DNA of 64,000 nt from an uncultured Pseudomonadota bacterium (GTDB lineage: Bacteria; Pseudomonadota; Gammaproteobacteria; Steroidobacterales; Steroidobacteraceae). Below, one piece after another: positions 26,839 to 35,087 of the stretch. The position numbers were made by a program, and so were the translations under genes. Position 1 is the first letter of the stretch, and each line of letters starts with the position of its first letter. The notes under the pieces were generated by a model that made no database searches, was not told the DNA's origin, and worked only from the letters and a program-made list of their open reading frames with translations. The DNA is taken from contig CAIKZZ010000008.1 in assembly GCA_903832085.1 (NCBI GenBank), forward strand, positions 1 to 64,000, read 5' to 3'.

Positions 26839-28464
26839 TCAGCCAAAAAATCGCTCCTCCAAAACCGTTGCCACATCTAAATCAGGATCCATAGGCGGCT
26901 GACCGGCAGCAGACTGCAGCCGATTCAGACTGACCTGCTGCACCCGACTACCCGCAGTCGTATGCGTGACCAGCCAGCAATTCCATTCGCCCTCACGCTG
27001 CGCACCACAGCCAACCAGCAGCCTCACTTCACCGGCATGGCGTGGGGTGTTGATGCGCTCATCGGCAATGACAAACCAACCCGTACCCGGCGTCTTCCCA
27101 GAAAAAGCGCCCTCCGCCTCTAGGGATGAGAAGAAATCGGCTACTTGCGCGTGCAGCCGCTTCCATAGAGTCACACCAGGTAGCGCAGCAAGGGACCAAC
27201 GTGTACCGCTTTCAATACTGTCTACCACCAACAAAGCAAAGCGCTTCGCCGCAAGGTAGCGCCAGTCCGCTGTGGATGCGCGAGCGCCAGCAAGCGTACG
27301 GGCAGGTACTATTCGCCGCGAGCGCGTTGCAACAAGGGTATTAATTCCAACTTGTGCAAGACGTGCCCGCCATTCGTCGGAGACTGCACATCCAGGCTTA
27401 AGTCCCGGCCGCAATGGCGCATCGTCTCCGTCTTCAGCTGCCCATACCGGCCGCAAACCATCAAGCCGTGACAGCATGCCGGCAGCAGCAGCTGATGGCG
27501 CAAACGTTGCATAGTGTCCACGTAGCCGGTCATAGGCTTGGATAGCGGGAAAATACATAACAGCATTATCGCTAGTGAATGCAAAACTGCGCATACCTTC
27601 AAACGCGGCATCGGGACTGTCCCAACTTGGCGGCGGATCAATGAACAAGAGTGCGCGGCGCTCACGGCAAAAACGCGCAGCGACCAGCAGCACGCTCGGT
27701 CCTAAAGGCTGATCCCGCGCAAGCGGCGGCATGCACAAAAAGTTAAAGCGCTGTTCTGTGGAAAATGCAAAAAGACCTGTGCCATCGGTTGCAGAACCAA
27801 TCACATCATAATCCGTCAAAGGCCCACCATCGTCGCCATCAGGATTCGAGTTGGCGTACGCTGCCAAACTACGACCATCCGCGCGATGTGTTTCCCGGGG
27901 ACGCTCCATTGGCACCGACCCGCGTACCCGCACTAACGATGAGCTTGCCAGCATCGATGAGACATAGCGTACCGAGCCTGGATCCATAGACAGGCGCGTG
28001 TAGATTTCCTGGTCCTCGACATGCTCAGAGCCTGGGGCACGCACTCGCTGCACCACTAAATTAAACTGCTGCAGATCGGCCGGCGGAATGTTGTCGTAAT
28101 CAACAGCTGCCCGCAAAAACTCGCGTGTCCCTGGGCAGACCGCCTCTAGCGTTAATACCTGCGTTTTGCTCACCGGCAAAGTCAAGCTGACCGGCCGGCC
28201 GCCATTAACGACTCGGACTACGGAGGCTAAAACGCCGCCGCTTTCAAAAAACTGCTCGATCGCATATGAGAGCGCACTCGGCTGCCACAGCCCACCAAAT
28301 ATGGTCTGGTACTCACCAAAATTGCGCAGCACGCAAGGACGGTTAACAGGGCCACGCAGGGCGCGGCCTACAAATGCCACGGTCGCGGTCGCTGAGCGGA
28401 CGATCGGCTGATCGGCCACCGGGGTAATACTGCCTATTAAATCGGGCGATTGAAGCTGCTGCAA
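26839..28464 (-). CDS. phage tail sheath family protein (orphan)
   Basis: A 541-residue protein resembling contractile-tail sheath subunits. The N-terminal region has TATVAFVGRALRGPVNRPC and VLRNFGEYQTIFGG, the SYAIEQFFESGG helix and then VVRVVNGG. The C-terminal sheath domain contains FALLVVDSIESGTRW..., GKTPGTGWFVIADERINTP and LLVGCGAQREGEW. No tube, baseplate, spike, AAA+ or LysM gene accompanies it. It starts at TTG 28464 (AAAGGGG 9 nt upstream, in-frame TAG just before) and ends directly against the 5-oxoprolinase stop. It may be a relic, or a host protein using the sheath fold. Confidence 0.75.
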   Translation of the reverse strand: MQQLQSPDLIGSITPVADQPIVRSATATVAFVGRALRGPVNRPCVLRNFGEYQTIFGGLWQPSALSYAIEQFFESGGVLASVVRVVNGGRPVSLTLPVSKTQVLTLEAVCPGTREFLRAAVDYDNIPPADLQQFNLVVQRVRAPGSEHVEDQEIYTRLSMDPGSVRYVSSMLASSSLVRVRGSVPMERPRETHRADGRSLAAYANSNPDGDDGGPLTDYDVIGSATDGTGLFAFSTEQRFNFLCMPPLARDQPLGPSVLLVAARFCRERRALLFIDPPPSWDSPDAAFEGMRSFAFTSDNAVMYFPAIQAYDRLRGHYATFAPSAAAAGMLSRLDGLRPVWAAEDGDDAPLRPGLKPGCAVSDEWRARLAQVGINTLVATRSRRIVPARTLAGARASTADWRYLAAKRFALLVVDSIESGTRWSLAALPGVTLWKRLHAQVADFFSSLEAEGAFSGKTPGTGWFVIADERINTPRHAGEVRLLVGCGAQREGEWNCWLVTHTTAGSRVQQVSLNRLQSAAGQPPMDPDLDVATVLEERFFG

Positions 28465-28532
28465 CCTCTAGATCCCCTTTGCATGTGCCCAAAGATTAGC
28501 ACATGGCAGCGTTCACGCCGACAGCAAAACGA

Positions 28533-29702
28533 CTAGTGGGTCAAAGATTGGCCGTCGGCTTGCAAAGAGTCGTACAGCGCCAGCAAGCGCTGCGCCATAG
28601 CGCGTGCGGTCCACGTGGCGATATCAGAGGGCGCAGCGGCCGCAAGTGTCGCCCGTAACGCCGGGTCCGCAAGAACTCGGGTCACTACCGATGCAAACCC
28701 GCACACGTCATCGGGCGCAATTAGGGCCCCTTTGGCGTTGGCCAGCACATCGCGGGTACCCATTACAGCGGTTGAAACCACCGGAACCCCCAGCGCAAGA
28801 GCTTCCAGCAAAACCAACCCTTGGGTTTCGGTACGCGATGCAAACACAAATGCATCTCCAGCTCGATAGCAATCCAATAAGGTGCTATCACGCGCAAGGT
28901 AGCCGACAAACAGCACGTGTTCAGTTAAACCACGTGCAACCACCAAACGCTTGATGTGGGAAACCGCGGGACCTTCACCAGCAATCGCTAGCAGCACATC
29001 AGGAACGGAACGCCGGATGTGAACCAATGCCTCAACGATAAAATCGATATTCTTCTCGTGCGCGACCCGTGAGATATGCACCAACAGCGGCCGTGTCGGA
29101 GAGATGCCGTGTTCATCTCGGAACCGCTTACCGTTACCTCCAACGAAACGTGCGGGCTCAATGCCGGTAGGCAGAACTTCAGCACGGGTTTTCACTCCAT
29201 AGGCGCGCAATGTGTTTAACATCTGGACTGAAGGAACAACTAAAGCATCGACTGCTCGGCACTGGCTCAGACTCAATCGACGCGCAAACGGTCTAGTGAT
29301 TCTACGTGGCACAAGGGGTACGTAATGATGGAGATACTCTTCAAAAAATGTGTGGTATGTCTCAACAACTGGCAAGTGCAACTGCCGCGCTAAACGAACA
29401 CCGGCATAATGCGCCACAAATGGAGTATGTATGTGCAGCACATCGAAGCGACCCGCTGCCAAGCGCGGCGTTAACGCTCGCAGCATCGCCGGACTCATTA
29501 ATCGGTCTTCTGGATCGTACGGGATACGTCGCGACGGGATGCGGATTACGTCAGGCGCCTCAACCACACCTGTAGGATAGTCCGGCGTCACCAAAACGCT
29601 CTCGTGCCCAAGCTCCGATAAGCTCTGCCGGAATGTCTCGATGGACGTTGATACGCCATTGACTCGCGGAAAACTCACATCGGACAGCATCAGAATGCGC
29701 AT
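28533..29702 (-). CDS. GT4-family glycosyltransferase
   Basis: A 389-residue retaining glycosyltransferase with two Rossmann domains. The N-terminal domain has MRILMLSDVSFPRVNGVSTS, typical of GDP-mannose or UDP-sugar dependent lipid glycosyltransferases (MgtA/SqdX/PimB-like). The C-terminal domain has HISRVAHEKNIDF, AGEGPAVSHI and the EX7E motif in TETQGLVLLEALALGVPV. ATG 29702 is used because GGAG lies just upstream and the family motif begins there; an earlier in-frame ATG would add 21 unrelated residues. The acceptor is probably a lipid or cell-surface glycan, but this is inference. Confidence 0.85.
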   Translation of the reverse strand: MRILMLSDVSFPRVNGVSTSIETFRQSLSELGHESVLVTPDYPTGVVEAPDVIRIPSRRIPYDPEDRLMSPAMLRALTPRLAAGRFDVLHIHTPFVAHYAGVRLARQLHLPVVETYHTFFEEYLHHYVPLVPRRITRPFARRLSLSQCRAVDALVVPSVQMLNTLRAYGVKTRAEVLPTGIEPARFVGGNGKRFRDEHGISPTRPLLVHISRVAHEKNIDFIVEALVHIRRSVPDVLLAIAGEGPAVSHIKRLVVARGLTEHVLFVGYLARDSTLLDCYRAGDAFVFASRTETQGLVLLEALALGVPVVSTAVMGTRDVLANAKGALIAPDDVCGFASVVTRVLADPALRATLAAAAPSDIATWTARAMAQRLLALYDSLQADGQSLTH

Positions 29703-29815
29703 CAGGTCTCCGCGCTCATTGCGATATGTTAAGTTTATTGACGAACAATGACCGTTCTGTGACAAATCCGCGAACTAGGAATACACAGTAGCGCGCTTCG
29801 TAGGCGCCAATGATG

Positions 29816-29961
29816 CTCATGTAATGAGAGGGTCATGAAGAACTGCCATGATCTCGTTGGTGGCGACCTTCCCTAAGGTAGCCACCCGACTGACGGCAGA
29901 GGGGTTCTTTCCCCGAACACTCTGCCCTTTTATAGACCGGCTACAAGCCGGTCTTTTTTTG
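29816..29961 (+). ncRNA. candidate structured small RNA with intrinsic terminator
   Basis: The plus strand carries consecutive hairpins at 29816-29820/29824-29828, 29833-29837/29847-29851, 29859-29870/29875-29886 (11 of 12 pairs, 4-nt loop) and 29895-29901/29920-29926 (7 bp with an inner GGG/CCC stem). The last is 29935-29941/29947-29953, followed by seven T. Both neighbouring protein genes are on the minus strand, so this terminator must serve its own transcript. TTGACG at 29738-29743 is a possible -35, but the -10 is poor. A 13-codon frame (29834-29875, starting MKNCHDLVGG) ends in the loop of the third hairpin. It matches no RNA family known to me. Confidence 0.45.
29935..29960 (+). terminator. 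intrinsic terminator (plus orientation)
   Basis: A 7-bp GC-rich stem (29935-29941 with 29947-29953), a TACAA loop and a run of seven T at 29954-29960. The minus strand has no T-run on the other side, so the terminator is directional and ends the candidate small RNA just before the 3' end of the convergent L,D-transpeptidase gene. Confidence 0.75.
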
Positions 29962-29963
29962 CT

Positions 29964-31190
29964 TCAGTGTTTAAGTAAACTGCCGGGAATTAATGCGCCC
30001 AAATCAGGCTCTCGCTCCAGCAGCAACTGGTCGAACTGCGCAGCATCACCTAAAGCCGCACTATCACCAACCCAAGTCGCATTTAGTGGCAGTGCGTTGC
30101 GCACATGCTGCGCACGTAAAATTTGCTGCTCCACTGAATCCCCATCGGCTTTCGCGACTGCAACAACCATACCTCGCGGCACGTCCAACAAAGCTTGGCT
30201 CAGCGCCCAATCAACGTCCGAGGCCTCGCCATTCAATTTACCTAAGAGTGGGCTCAGCGTATTTTTCTTCAGCAGCGTGTGCAACTGATGGCGCCAATCA
30301 CGATGATCGTCCTGCAACGGACCATACACCTGCATGTAAAGAGTTTTGTCCTGCCATCCATACACGACCGGCTGGTTCACTACACGCACAGCGGTACCAA
30401 TTGGTACGCTATCAAACAATAGCGCGATATCCTCTGGATACAAACGAATACACCCGTGACTTGAGCGCATACCCACACCATAGGGCTTATTCGTCCCATG
30501 AATCAGATACGTGGGCCATCCGAGGCGAAACATGTGTGAGCCTAGTGGATTATCAGGTCCGGCCAGTATTTTTGCTGGCAACAGATCGCCATCGGCAAGA
30601 TGCTCTTTACGAACAGATGCCGTTGGGATCCAGACAGGATCCTTAACGCGCCCGACAATGTGGGTTACGCCTTCAGGTGTGCGCCAACCAACTTTTCCGA
30701 TACCTATGGGGTGCGTAATGACCAACTGCGGCTCACCGCGGGCATGGTGTGGAAAGTAATAAATACGCATTGCAGCCACATTGATGACTAAACCCTCACG
30801 AGGGGCATCGGGCAACACAAAACGCGTTGGCACAAGAACTTCTCGACCCACTCCTGGCAGCCATGGATCCACGCCCGGGTTCGCACGTACCATATCCTCG
30901 TACCCCACATTAAAGCGTCGGGCGATGTCTGAAAACGTGTCCTCCGTACCAACAGTCACGACCTGCAGCACACCGACGACATCTTGTCCCTTACCGAGCA
31001 CGAAGCGATGGGTTGCGTTCGCTCGCGCGAGGACTACAACGGGTATGGGAGCGACAACTGAAGGAGGCGAGCTTGTTATAGACTTGGTTGGCGCTTTGAA
31101 TAACGCACACCCTGCCAGCACCATTAGGGCAATAAACCCAGCCGCGCGCAGGCTCGACCTAAAGAAGAATCGGTCGATTAGGCAGTTCAT
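29964..31190 (-). CDS. L,D-transpeptidase (YkuD) lipoprotein with LysM domain
   Basis: A 408-residue envelope protein. A lipoprotein signal ends in LMVLAGC. A LysM domain (TEDTFSDIARRFNVGYEDMV...PGVDPW) precedes the YkuD catalytic domain, where HGTNKPYGVGMRSSHGCIRL supplies the catalytic His and Cys. A ~130-residue C-terminal region has no recognised domain. Such enzymes make 3-3 peptidoglycan crosslinks or attach Braun-type lipoproteins. ATG 31190 is preferred to TTG 31229; it overlaps the end of the upstream TPM gene by 32 nt. It is the last gene of the lemA-TPM-TPM operon. Confidence 0.88.
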   Translation of the reverse strand: MNCLIDRFFFRSSLRAAGFIALMVLAGCALFKAPTKSITSSPPSVVAPIPVVVLARANATHRFVLGKGQDVVGVLQVVTVGTEDTFSDIARRFNVGYEDMVRANPGVDPWLPGVGREVLVPTRFVLPDAPREGLVINVAAMRIYYFPHHARGEPQLVITHPIGIGKVGWRTPEGVTHIVGRVKDPVWIPTASVRKEHLADGDLLPAKILAGPDNPLGSHMFRLGWPTYLIHGTNKPYGVGMRSSHGCIRLYPEDIALLFDSVPIGTAVRVVNQPVVYGWQDKTLYMQVYGPLQDDHRDWRHQLHTLLKKNTLSPLLGKLNGEASDVDWALSQALLDVPRGMVVAVAKADGDSVEQQILRAQHVRNALPLNATWVGDSAALGDAAQFDQLLLEREPDLGALIPGSLLKH

Positions 31191-31662
31191 TGCCACGTTG
31201 ACCTGACGAAGGAAAGTGGCGCCCAACAAGAATTGCCGCAGCGTTCACACCAGCCACTACGCCCTCGGCCCAGCGACCAGCGCGGAAATCCGCCTCCATG
31301 GCAGCACACACACCACGCCACTCTGCCTCAGTGACTATGCCGTTAAAACCACGATCAGCAACGACTTGCACATGTCGATCAGCGCACAAAATATAAAGTA
31401 GTACGCCGTTATTAGCCTCGGTATCCCAGACACCACTCGCAGCGAACACTTCCAATGACCGTTGGCGCGACGTCTTGCCCGTCACAATCGCCCAAACGTC
31501 TAAGTCGGTCTCGATCACCACTTGCAGTTCGCCCGCATGGCTCGCTTCTGCAGCACGTACCGCACTCTCAATCTGATCCAATGTCTGCCGCGAGAAGCGA
31601 CGACGGGTCAGTAATTGACTCTCAAATAGATGCCTAATCAGACGAATGATACGCGGCATCAT
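31159..31662 (-). CDS. TPM-domain protein without signal peptide
   Basis: A 167-residue TPM-fold protein (RRFSRQTLDQIESAVRAAEA, GELQVVIETDL, NNGVLLYILCADRHVQVVADRGF, AAMEADFRAGRWAEGV). It lacks a signal peptide, and an N-terminal amphipathic region (PRIIRLIRHLFE) may bind the membrane. ATG 31662 follows AGGGAG by 6 nt and overlaps the TGA of the upstream TPM gene by one base. In related bacteria this second TPM protein is encoded beside LemA and a glycine-rich TPM protein. Confidence 0.8.
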   Translation of the reverse strand: MMPRIIRLIRHLFESQLLTRRRFSRQTLDQIESAVRAAEASHAGELQVVIETDLDVWAIVTGKTSRQRSLEVFAASGVWDTEANNGVLLYILCADRHVQVVADRGFNGIVTEAEWRGVCAAMEADFRAGRWAEGVVAGVNAAAILVGRHFPSSGQRGNELPNRPILL

Positions 31663-32558
31663 CACCAACTCCCTGACGCGCCGCCGCCACTAAAGCCGCC
31701 GCCGCCGCCACTGAAGCCACCGCCATCTCCACCACCACCAAACCCACCACCACCACCAAACCCGCCGCTACCAAATCCACCACCGCCTAGGCCTGACATG
31801 ACACCGCCACCTAGACCACCAAGTAGCGCTAACACACCACCTGCGATTCCAGCGAACACGGCAATGCCCACAGTCCCTACCAACAACCAGGCTACCAATG
31901 CGGCAGCACCCCCCGTGGCTAAAGCACCTAGCGGACGGCCAAGCACGCTACGCAGCAGTGAACCTGCAATTAGACCGAAGACTAGCAACAGTGGAAGCAA
32001 CCGCTGCAAACTACCGCCGCGCGAATGCTGCCACTCACCGGCCTTAGGCGCGGGCAAGGGCTCACCATCCACCAGCTTCATCAGCCGATCAACAGCTGAG
32101 TCGATCCCGCCGTAAAAATCGCCGGTCCGAAACTGAGGCGCGAGGTACTCAGTGACAATTCGGTGAGCGACAAGGTCAGTCACAACGCCTTCAAGGCCCC
32201 GGCCAACCTCGATACGTACGTGCCGGTCGTTGGTGGCCACAATTAATATGGCGCCATCATCGATACCCTTGCGACCAAGCTTCCATGCGTCAGCCAATCG
32301 AATCCCGAACTGCGCAATGTCCTCAGGCTCTGTCGTTGGCAAAATCAGCACAGCGATCTGACTACCCTTATGCTCAGCAAATGCAGCTAAGTTTTGCTGC
32401 AGTTGCGCTTGCTGACTCTCACTCAATACGCCGCTGAGGTCGGTCATTAGCGCGACTGGAGGTATGGCTACCTCAGCATATGCCGGTGCGCTAGCCAAAA
32501 ACCATAGCAACGCGCTTGTAATGATGCCGAAGCCCATATCGCGCGCTGTGGATCGCAT
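31662..32558 (-). CDS. TPM-domain membrane protein, glycine-rich tail (YgcG-like)
   Basis: A 298-residue exported membrane protein. It has a signal sequence (MRSTARDMGFGIITSALLWF, cleavage near AYA), a periplasmic TPM domain (VALMTDLSGVLSESQQAQL; GSQIAVLILPTTEPEDI; VRIEVGRGLEGVVTD), two hydrophobic segments (~195-245) and a C-terminal repeat of Gly with Phe and Ser (last ~45 residues) ending in SGSW. This is the usual partner of LemA. The TPM fold binds calcium and has weak phosphatase activity in plant homologues; its bacterial role is unclear. It lies 6 bp after lemA. Confidence 0.85.
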   Translation of the reverse strand: MRSTARDMGFGIITSALLWFLASAPAYAEVAIPPVALMTDLSGVLSESQQAQLQQNLAAFAEHKGSQIAVLILPTTEPEDIAQFGIRLADAWKLGRKGIDDGAILIVATNDRHVRIEVGRGLEGVVTDLVAHRIVTEYLAPQFRTGDFYGGIDSAVDRLMKLVDGEPLPAPKAGEWQHSRGGSLQRLLPLLLVFGLIAGSLLRSVLGRPLGALATGGAAALVAWLLVGTVGIAVFAGIAGGVLALLGGLGGGVMSGLGGGGFGSGGFGGGGGFGGGGDGGGFSGGGGGFSGGGASGSW

Positions 32559-32564
32559 ATCGCC

Positions 32565-33182
32565 TTAACCTGCTGGCTTTGTAGAAGGTGCGGTCGAAAA
32601 GTCTACTGCTGGGGGCTTGGAAATCTGCGCTTCGTTATCAACCGTAAAGTTAGGCTTCAGCGCATAGCTAAACATCTTGGCTGTTAAATTAGCAGGAAAC
32701 TGACGGATCTCGACGTTATAGTTCTGCACCGCTTGTATGTATCTATTGCGGGCCACCGTAATGCGATTTTCAGTTCCCTCCAGCTGTGATTGCAAATCCA
32801 GAAAGTTCTGGTTTGACTTCAGCTGCGGATAATTCTCCGCAACCGCCATCAACCGCGACAACGCACCGGTCAACTGTCCTTGCGCCTGCTGAAACTGCTT
32901 CAACGACTCAGGACTATTTGCATCAACTTTGATTTGGGTGGCCTTGGCACGTGCTTCAGTAACACCGATGTAAACCGCCTGCTCCTGTGTCGCAAACGCT
33001 TGGACGGTCTTAACGAGATTAGGAATCAGGTCCGCCCGACGCTGATACTGGTTCAAAACTTCTGACCAGCCAGACTTCGTTTGCTCGTCCAGCAGCTGAA
33101 TATTGTTATAGCCACACCCTGCTAGCAGGGTGGTCACGGCTGCCAGTGCCGTTAGCACTAGAGAACGCTTTATGAATCGCAT
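32565..33182 (-). CDS. lemA: LemA family lipoprotein
   Basis: A 205-residue protein with the lipobox LLAGC (about 18-22) and the LemA helical domain (EVLNQYQRRADLIPNLVKTV, EQAVYIGVTEARAKA, NYPQLKSNQNFLDLQSQLEGTENRI). A strong ribosome-binding site AAGGAG precedes ATG 33182 by 5 nt. It is the first gene of an operon with two TPM proteins and an L,D-transpeptidase, suggesting an envelope function. The molecular role of LemA is unknown. Confidence 0.9.
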   Translation of the reverse strand: MRFIKRSLVLTALAAVTTLLAGCGYNNIQLLDEQTKSGWSEVLNQYQRRADLIPNLVKTVQAFATQEQAVYIGVTEARAKATQIKVDANSPESLKQFQQAQGQLTGALSRLMAVAENYPQLKSNQNFLDLQSQLEGTENRITVARNRYIQAVQNYNVEIRQFPANLTAKMFSYALKPNFTVDNEAQISKPPAVDFSTAPSTKPAG

Positions 33183-33468
33183 CGACTCTCCTTAATACAG
33201 TTTGCCATCCACGGTCGGCTCTACTATATGGGTCACAGTCAACCACTAAGCAAGGGTTTTGATAAAAAATTAATTCGCTAAAATCATGGCGAGGCGCGCT
33301 TCCTAGGCCACTGTGTCTAGCTCTCGCTAAACAATACCTATAAAGATGCTCGTCTACAGGCGCACTAGCTTAAACCATGCTCTACAATAAAGCTGAACTT
33401 GCCATATACAGCGATGCCGTAGACTAAAGAGCGGCATCGCGCCAACTAGGCACCGGAGTAAAAGCGCT

Positions 33469-33972
33469 ATGGGACGTTGGCGAGCGCCCGATCAACCGGG
33501 CTCCCAGTACATCACGCCAGAAGGCGCCGAGCGACTTAAAGTTGAGCTTGAGCACCTGTGGCGCGTTGAACGACCTGCGGTTACCCAAGCAGTCTCTGAA
33601 GCAGCAGCCCAAGGTGATCGCTCGGAAAATGCTGAATACACCTATGGTAAAAAGCGGCTGCGAGAAATCGACCGTCGCGTACGATTTTTGCGTCAGCGCC
33701 TAGATGGAATGGTGATTGTCAGCACAGTACCCGCTGATGATGAGCGAGTGTTTTTCGGAGCATGGGTCACGCTTGAAGATACGGCGGGCCAGATACGTGA
33801 ATTACGCTTGGTGGGGCCTGACGAATTTGATATGAATCCTGCATACTTAAGCATGGACTCGCCGCTAGGGCGCGCACTCCTCGGACGTCGCATTGCGGAT
33901 GAAATACGCATCGCCCTGCCAAACGGGGAACAACAGTATTCAATCATCCAAGTGCGCTATAGCGCCGTCTAA
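33469..33972 (+). CDS. greB: transcript cleavage factor GreB
   Basis: A 167-residue factor that stimulates RNA cleavage by backtracked RNA polymerase. The coiled-coil tip contains GDRSENAEYTYGKKRLREID (about 47-66), with the acidic pair and the GreB-type KKRLREIDRRVRFL continuation. The C-terminal FKBP-like domain is present (MDSPLGRALLGRRIADEIRI). It diverges from lemA across a 286-bp spacer. Confidence 0.92.
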   Translation: MGRWRAPDQPGSQYITPEGAERLKVELEHLWRVERPAVTQAVSEAAAQGDRSENAEYTYGKKRLREIDRRVRFLRQRLDGMVIVSTVPADDERVFFGAWVTLEDTAGQIRELRLVGPDEFDMNPAYLSMDSPLGRALLGRRIADEIRIALPNGEQQYSIIQVRYSAV

Positions 33973-34057
33973 TCCAGCGCCCGATAGATCATCACATGCT
34001 GCGGCTTGCTAATCGACACCAATGTGGCATGCTCGACTTAAGCCAAATCATATAAAA

Positions 34058-34073
34058 TTTACTCTTAAGTAAA
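34058..34073. promoter_or_regulatory. inverted repeat upstream of sulfotransferase gene
   Basis: TTTACT (34058-34063) and AGTAAA (34068-34073) form a 6-bp dyad with a 4-bp centre. It lies just after a TATAAA element (34051-34056) and 25 bp before the ATG. The position suits an operator. No matching regulator gene is adjacent. Confidence 0.35.
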
Positions 34074-34098
34074 CATAACTACACTGGGGAGATATCCG

Positions 34099-34995
34099 AT
34101 GGACAAGAGTTCTTCTTTGCCGCGTAAAACCCGCGAATGTCATAACCATCATATGGACTCAACCGTCTGGAACGATCTAGTTTTTCGTGACGATGACGTC
34201 ATCATCGGAACGTATGCGAAATCAGGAACCACCTGGGTGCAGCAAATCATTGGACAGATACTGCTTGGCCCAGACCCGGAACTTGAGGTCGCCAAGCTAT
34301 CACCTTGGGTTGACCTTCGAATCCCTCCCCGGGACGTAAAACTTCCAGCGATCGAAGCGCAAACTCACCGGCGCTTCCTTAAAACCCACCTACCGGTAGA
34401 TGCGCTGCGTTTTTCCGACAAGGCCAAATATGTCTTTATCGGTCGCGACGGTCGGGACGTGATTTGGAGCATGTATAACCACCATGTCAATGCGAATGCG
34501 CTTTGGTATGAAGTACTAAACGACACGCCTGGCCGCATCGGCCCGCCAATCGAACCGCCTCCCGCTGACATTCGGCAATATTTTCATGATTGGCTGGAAC
34601 AGGATGGCTACCCTTTCTGGCCGTTTTGGGAGAACGTTCGCAGCTGGTGGGAAATTCGTGACCTGCCTAATGTCAAGTTGCTGCACTTTGCTGAGCTTAA
34701 ACGCGACATGCCAGGCATGATGCGCGAGATCGCTGATTTTCTTAACGCCAAAGTTGAACCCGCCCAGTGGGCAGACATTGAGCTGTACTGCTCCTTCGAC
34801 TGGATGAAAGTGAACGCCACCAAATCGACGCCTCTTGGTGGCGCTTTTTGGGACGCGGGTGCCGATACCTTCATCAATAAAGGGACCAATGGACGCTGGC
34901 AGAGCGTACTTTCAGCGGACGAGAGCACTGCATACGAGACTCGCGCTCGGGCAGAACTTGGCGCACAGTGCGCGGCATGGCTCGCCCAACGCTGA
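34099..34995 (+). CDS. PAPS-dependent sulfotransferase
   Basis: A 298-residue cytosolic-type sulfotransferase. The 5'-phosphosulfate loop is YAKSGTTWVQQI (39-50). The 3'-phosphate-binding block is KYVFIGRDGRDVIWSMYNHH (~113-132). The C-terminal region has NKGTNGRW, which corresponds to the RKGxxGDWK motif. The second residue of that block is degenerate, but the Gly-Trp pair is kept. Such enzymes transfer sulfate from PAPS to small hydroxyl compounds. A good site GGGGAG precedes ATG 34099. The gene is isolated, so the acceptor is unknown. Confidence 0.85.
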   Translation: MDKSSSLPRKTRECHNHHMDSTVWNDLVFRDDDVIIGTYAKSGTTWVQQIIGQILLGPDPELEVAKLSPWVDLRIPPRDVKLPAIEAQTHRRFLKTHLPVDALRFSDKAKYVFIGRDGRDVIWSMYNHHVNANALWYEVLNDTPGRIGPPIEPPPADIRQYFHDWLEQDGYPFWPFWENVRSWWEIRDLPNVKLLHFAELKRDMPGMMREIADFLNAKVEPAQWADIELYCSFDWMKVNATKSTPLGGAFWDAGADTFINKGTNGRWQSVLSADESTAYETRARAELGAQCAAWLAQR

Positions 34996-35039
34996 GCGAA
35001 TAACTACCAACACTGGGCTAGATGCACATTCTGAGGACT

Positions 35040-35063
35040 AGGCTGGCCTGTGACCGCCAGCCT
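35040..35063. terminator. hairpin between convergent sulfotransferase and homospermidine synthase genes
   Basis: A perfect 8-bp inverted repeat 35040-35047/35056-35063 with an 8-nt loop lies between the two gene ends. No long T-run follows on either strand, so termination efficiency is doubtful; position is the main support. Confidence 0.4.
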
Positions 35064-35087
35064 TGATACTCATGATTTTGAGAAATA

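Noticed and set aside
26839..28464. Remnant prophage around the tail-sheath gene
   Set aside because: No integrase, capsid, portal, lysis or attachment-site repeat was found; flanking genes are ordinary metabolic and envelope genes.
29848..30288. A 146-codon plus-strand frame crossing the hairpin region at 29.86-29.95 kb
   Set aside because: It runs through the terminator and into the antisense strand of the L,D-transpeptidase gene, without family features.
31630..32115. A Pro-rich 161-codon plus-strand frame
   Set aside because: It is the antisense reading of the glycine-rich tail of the TPM protein.
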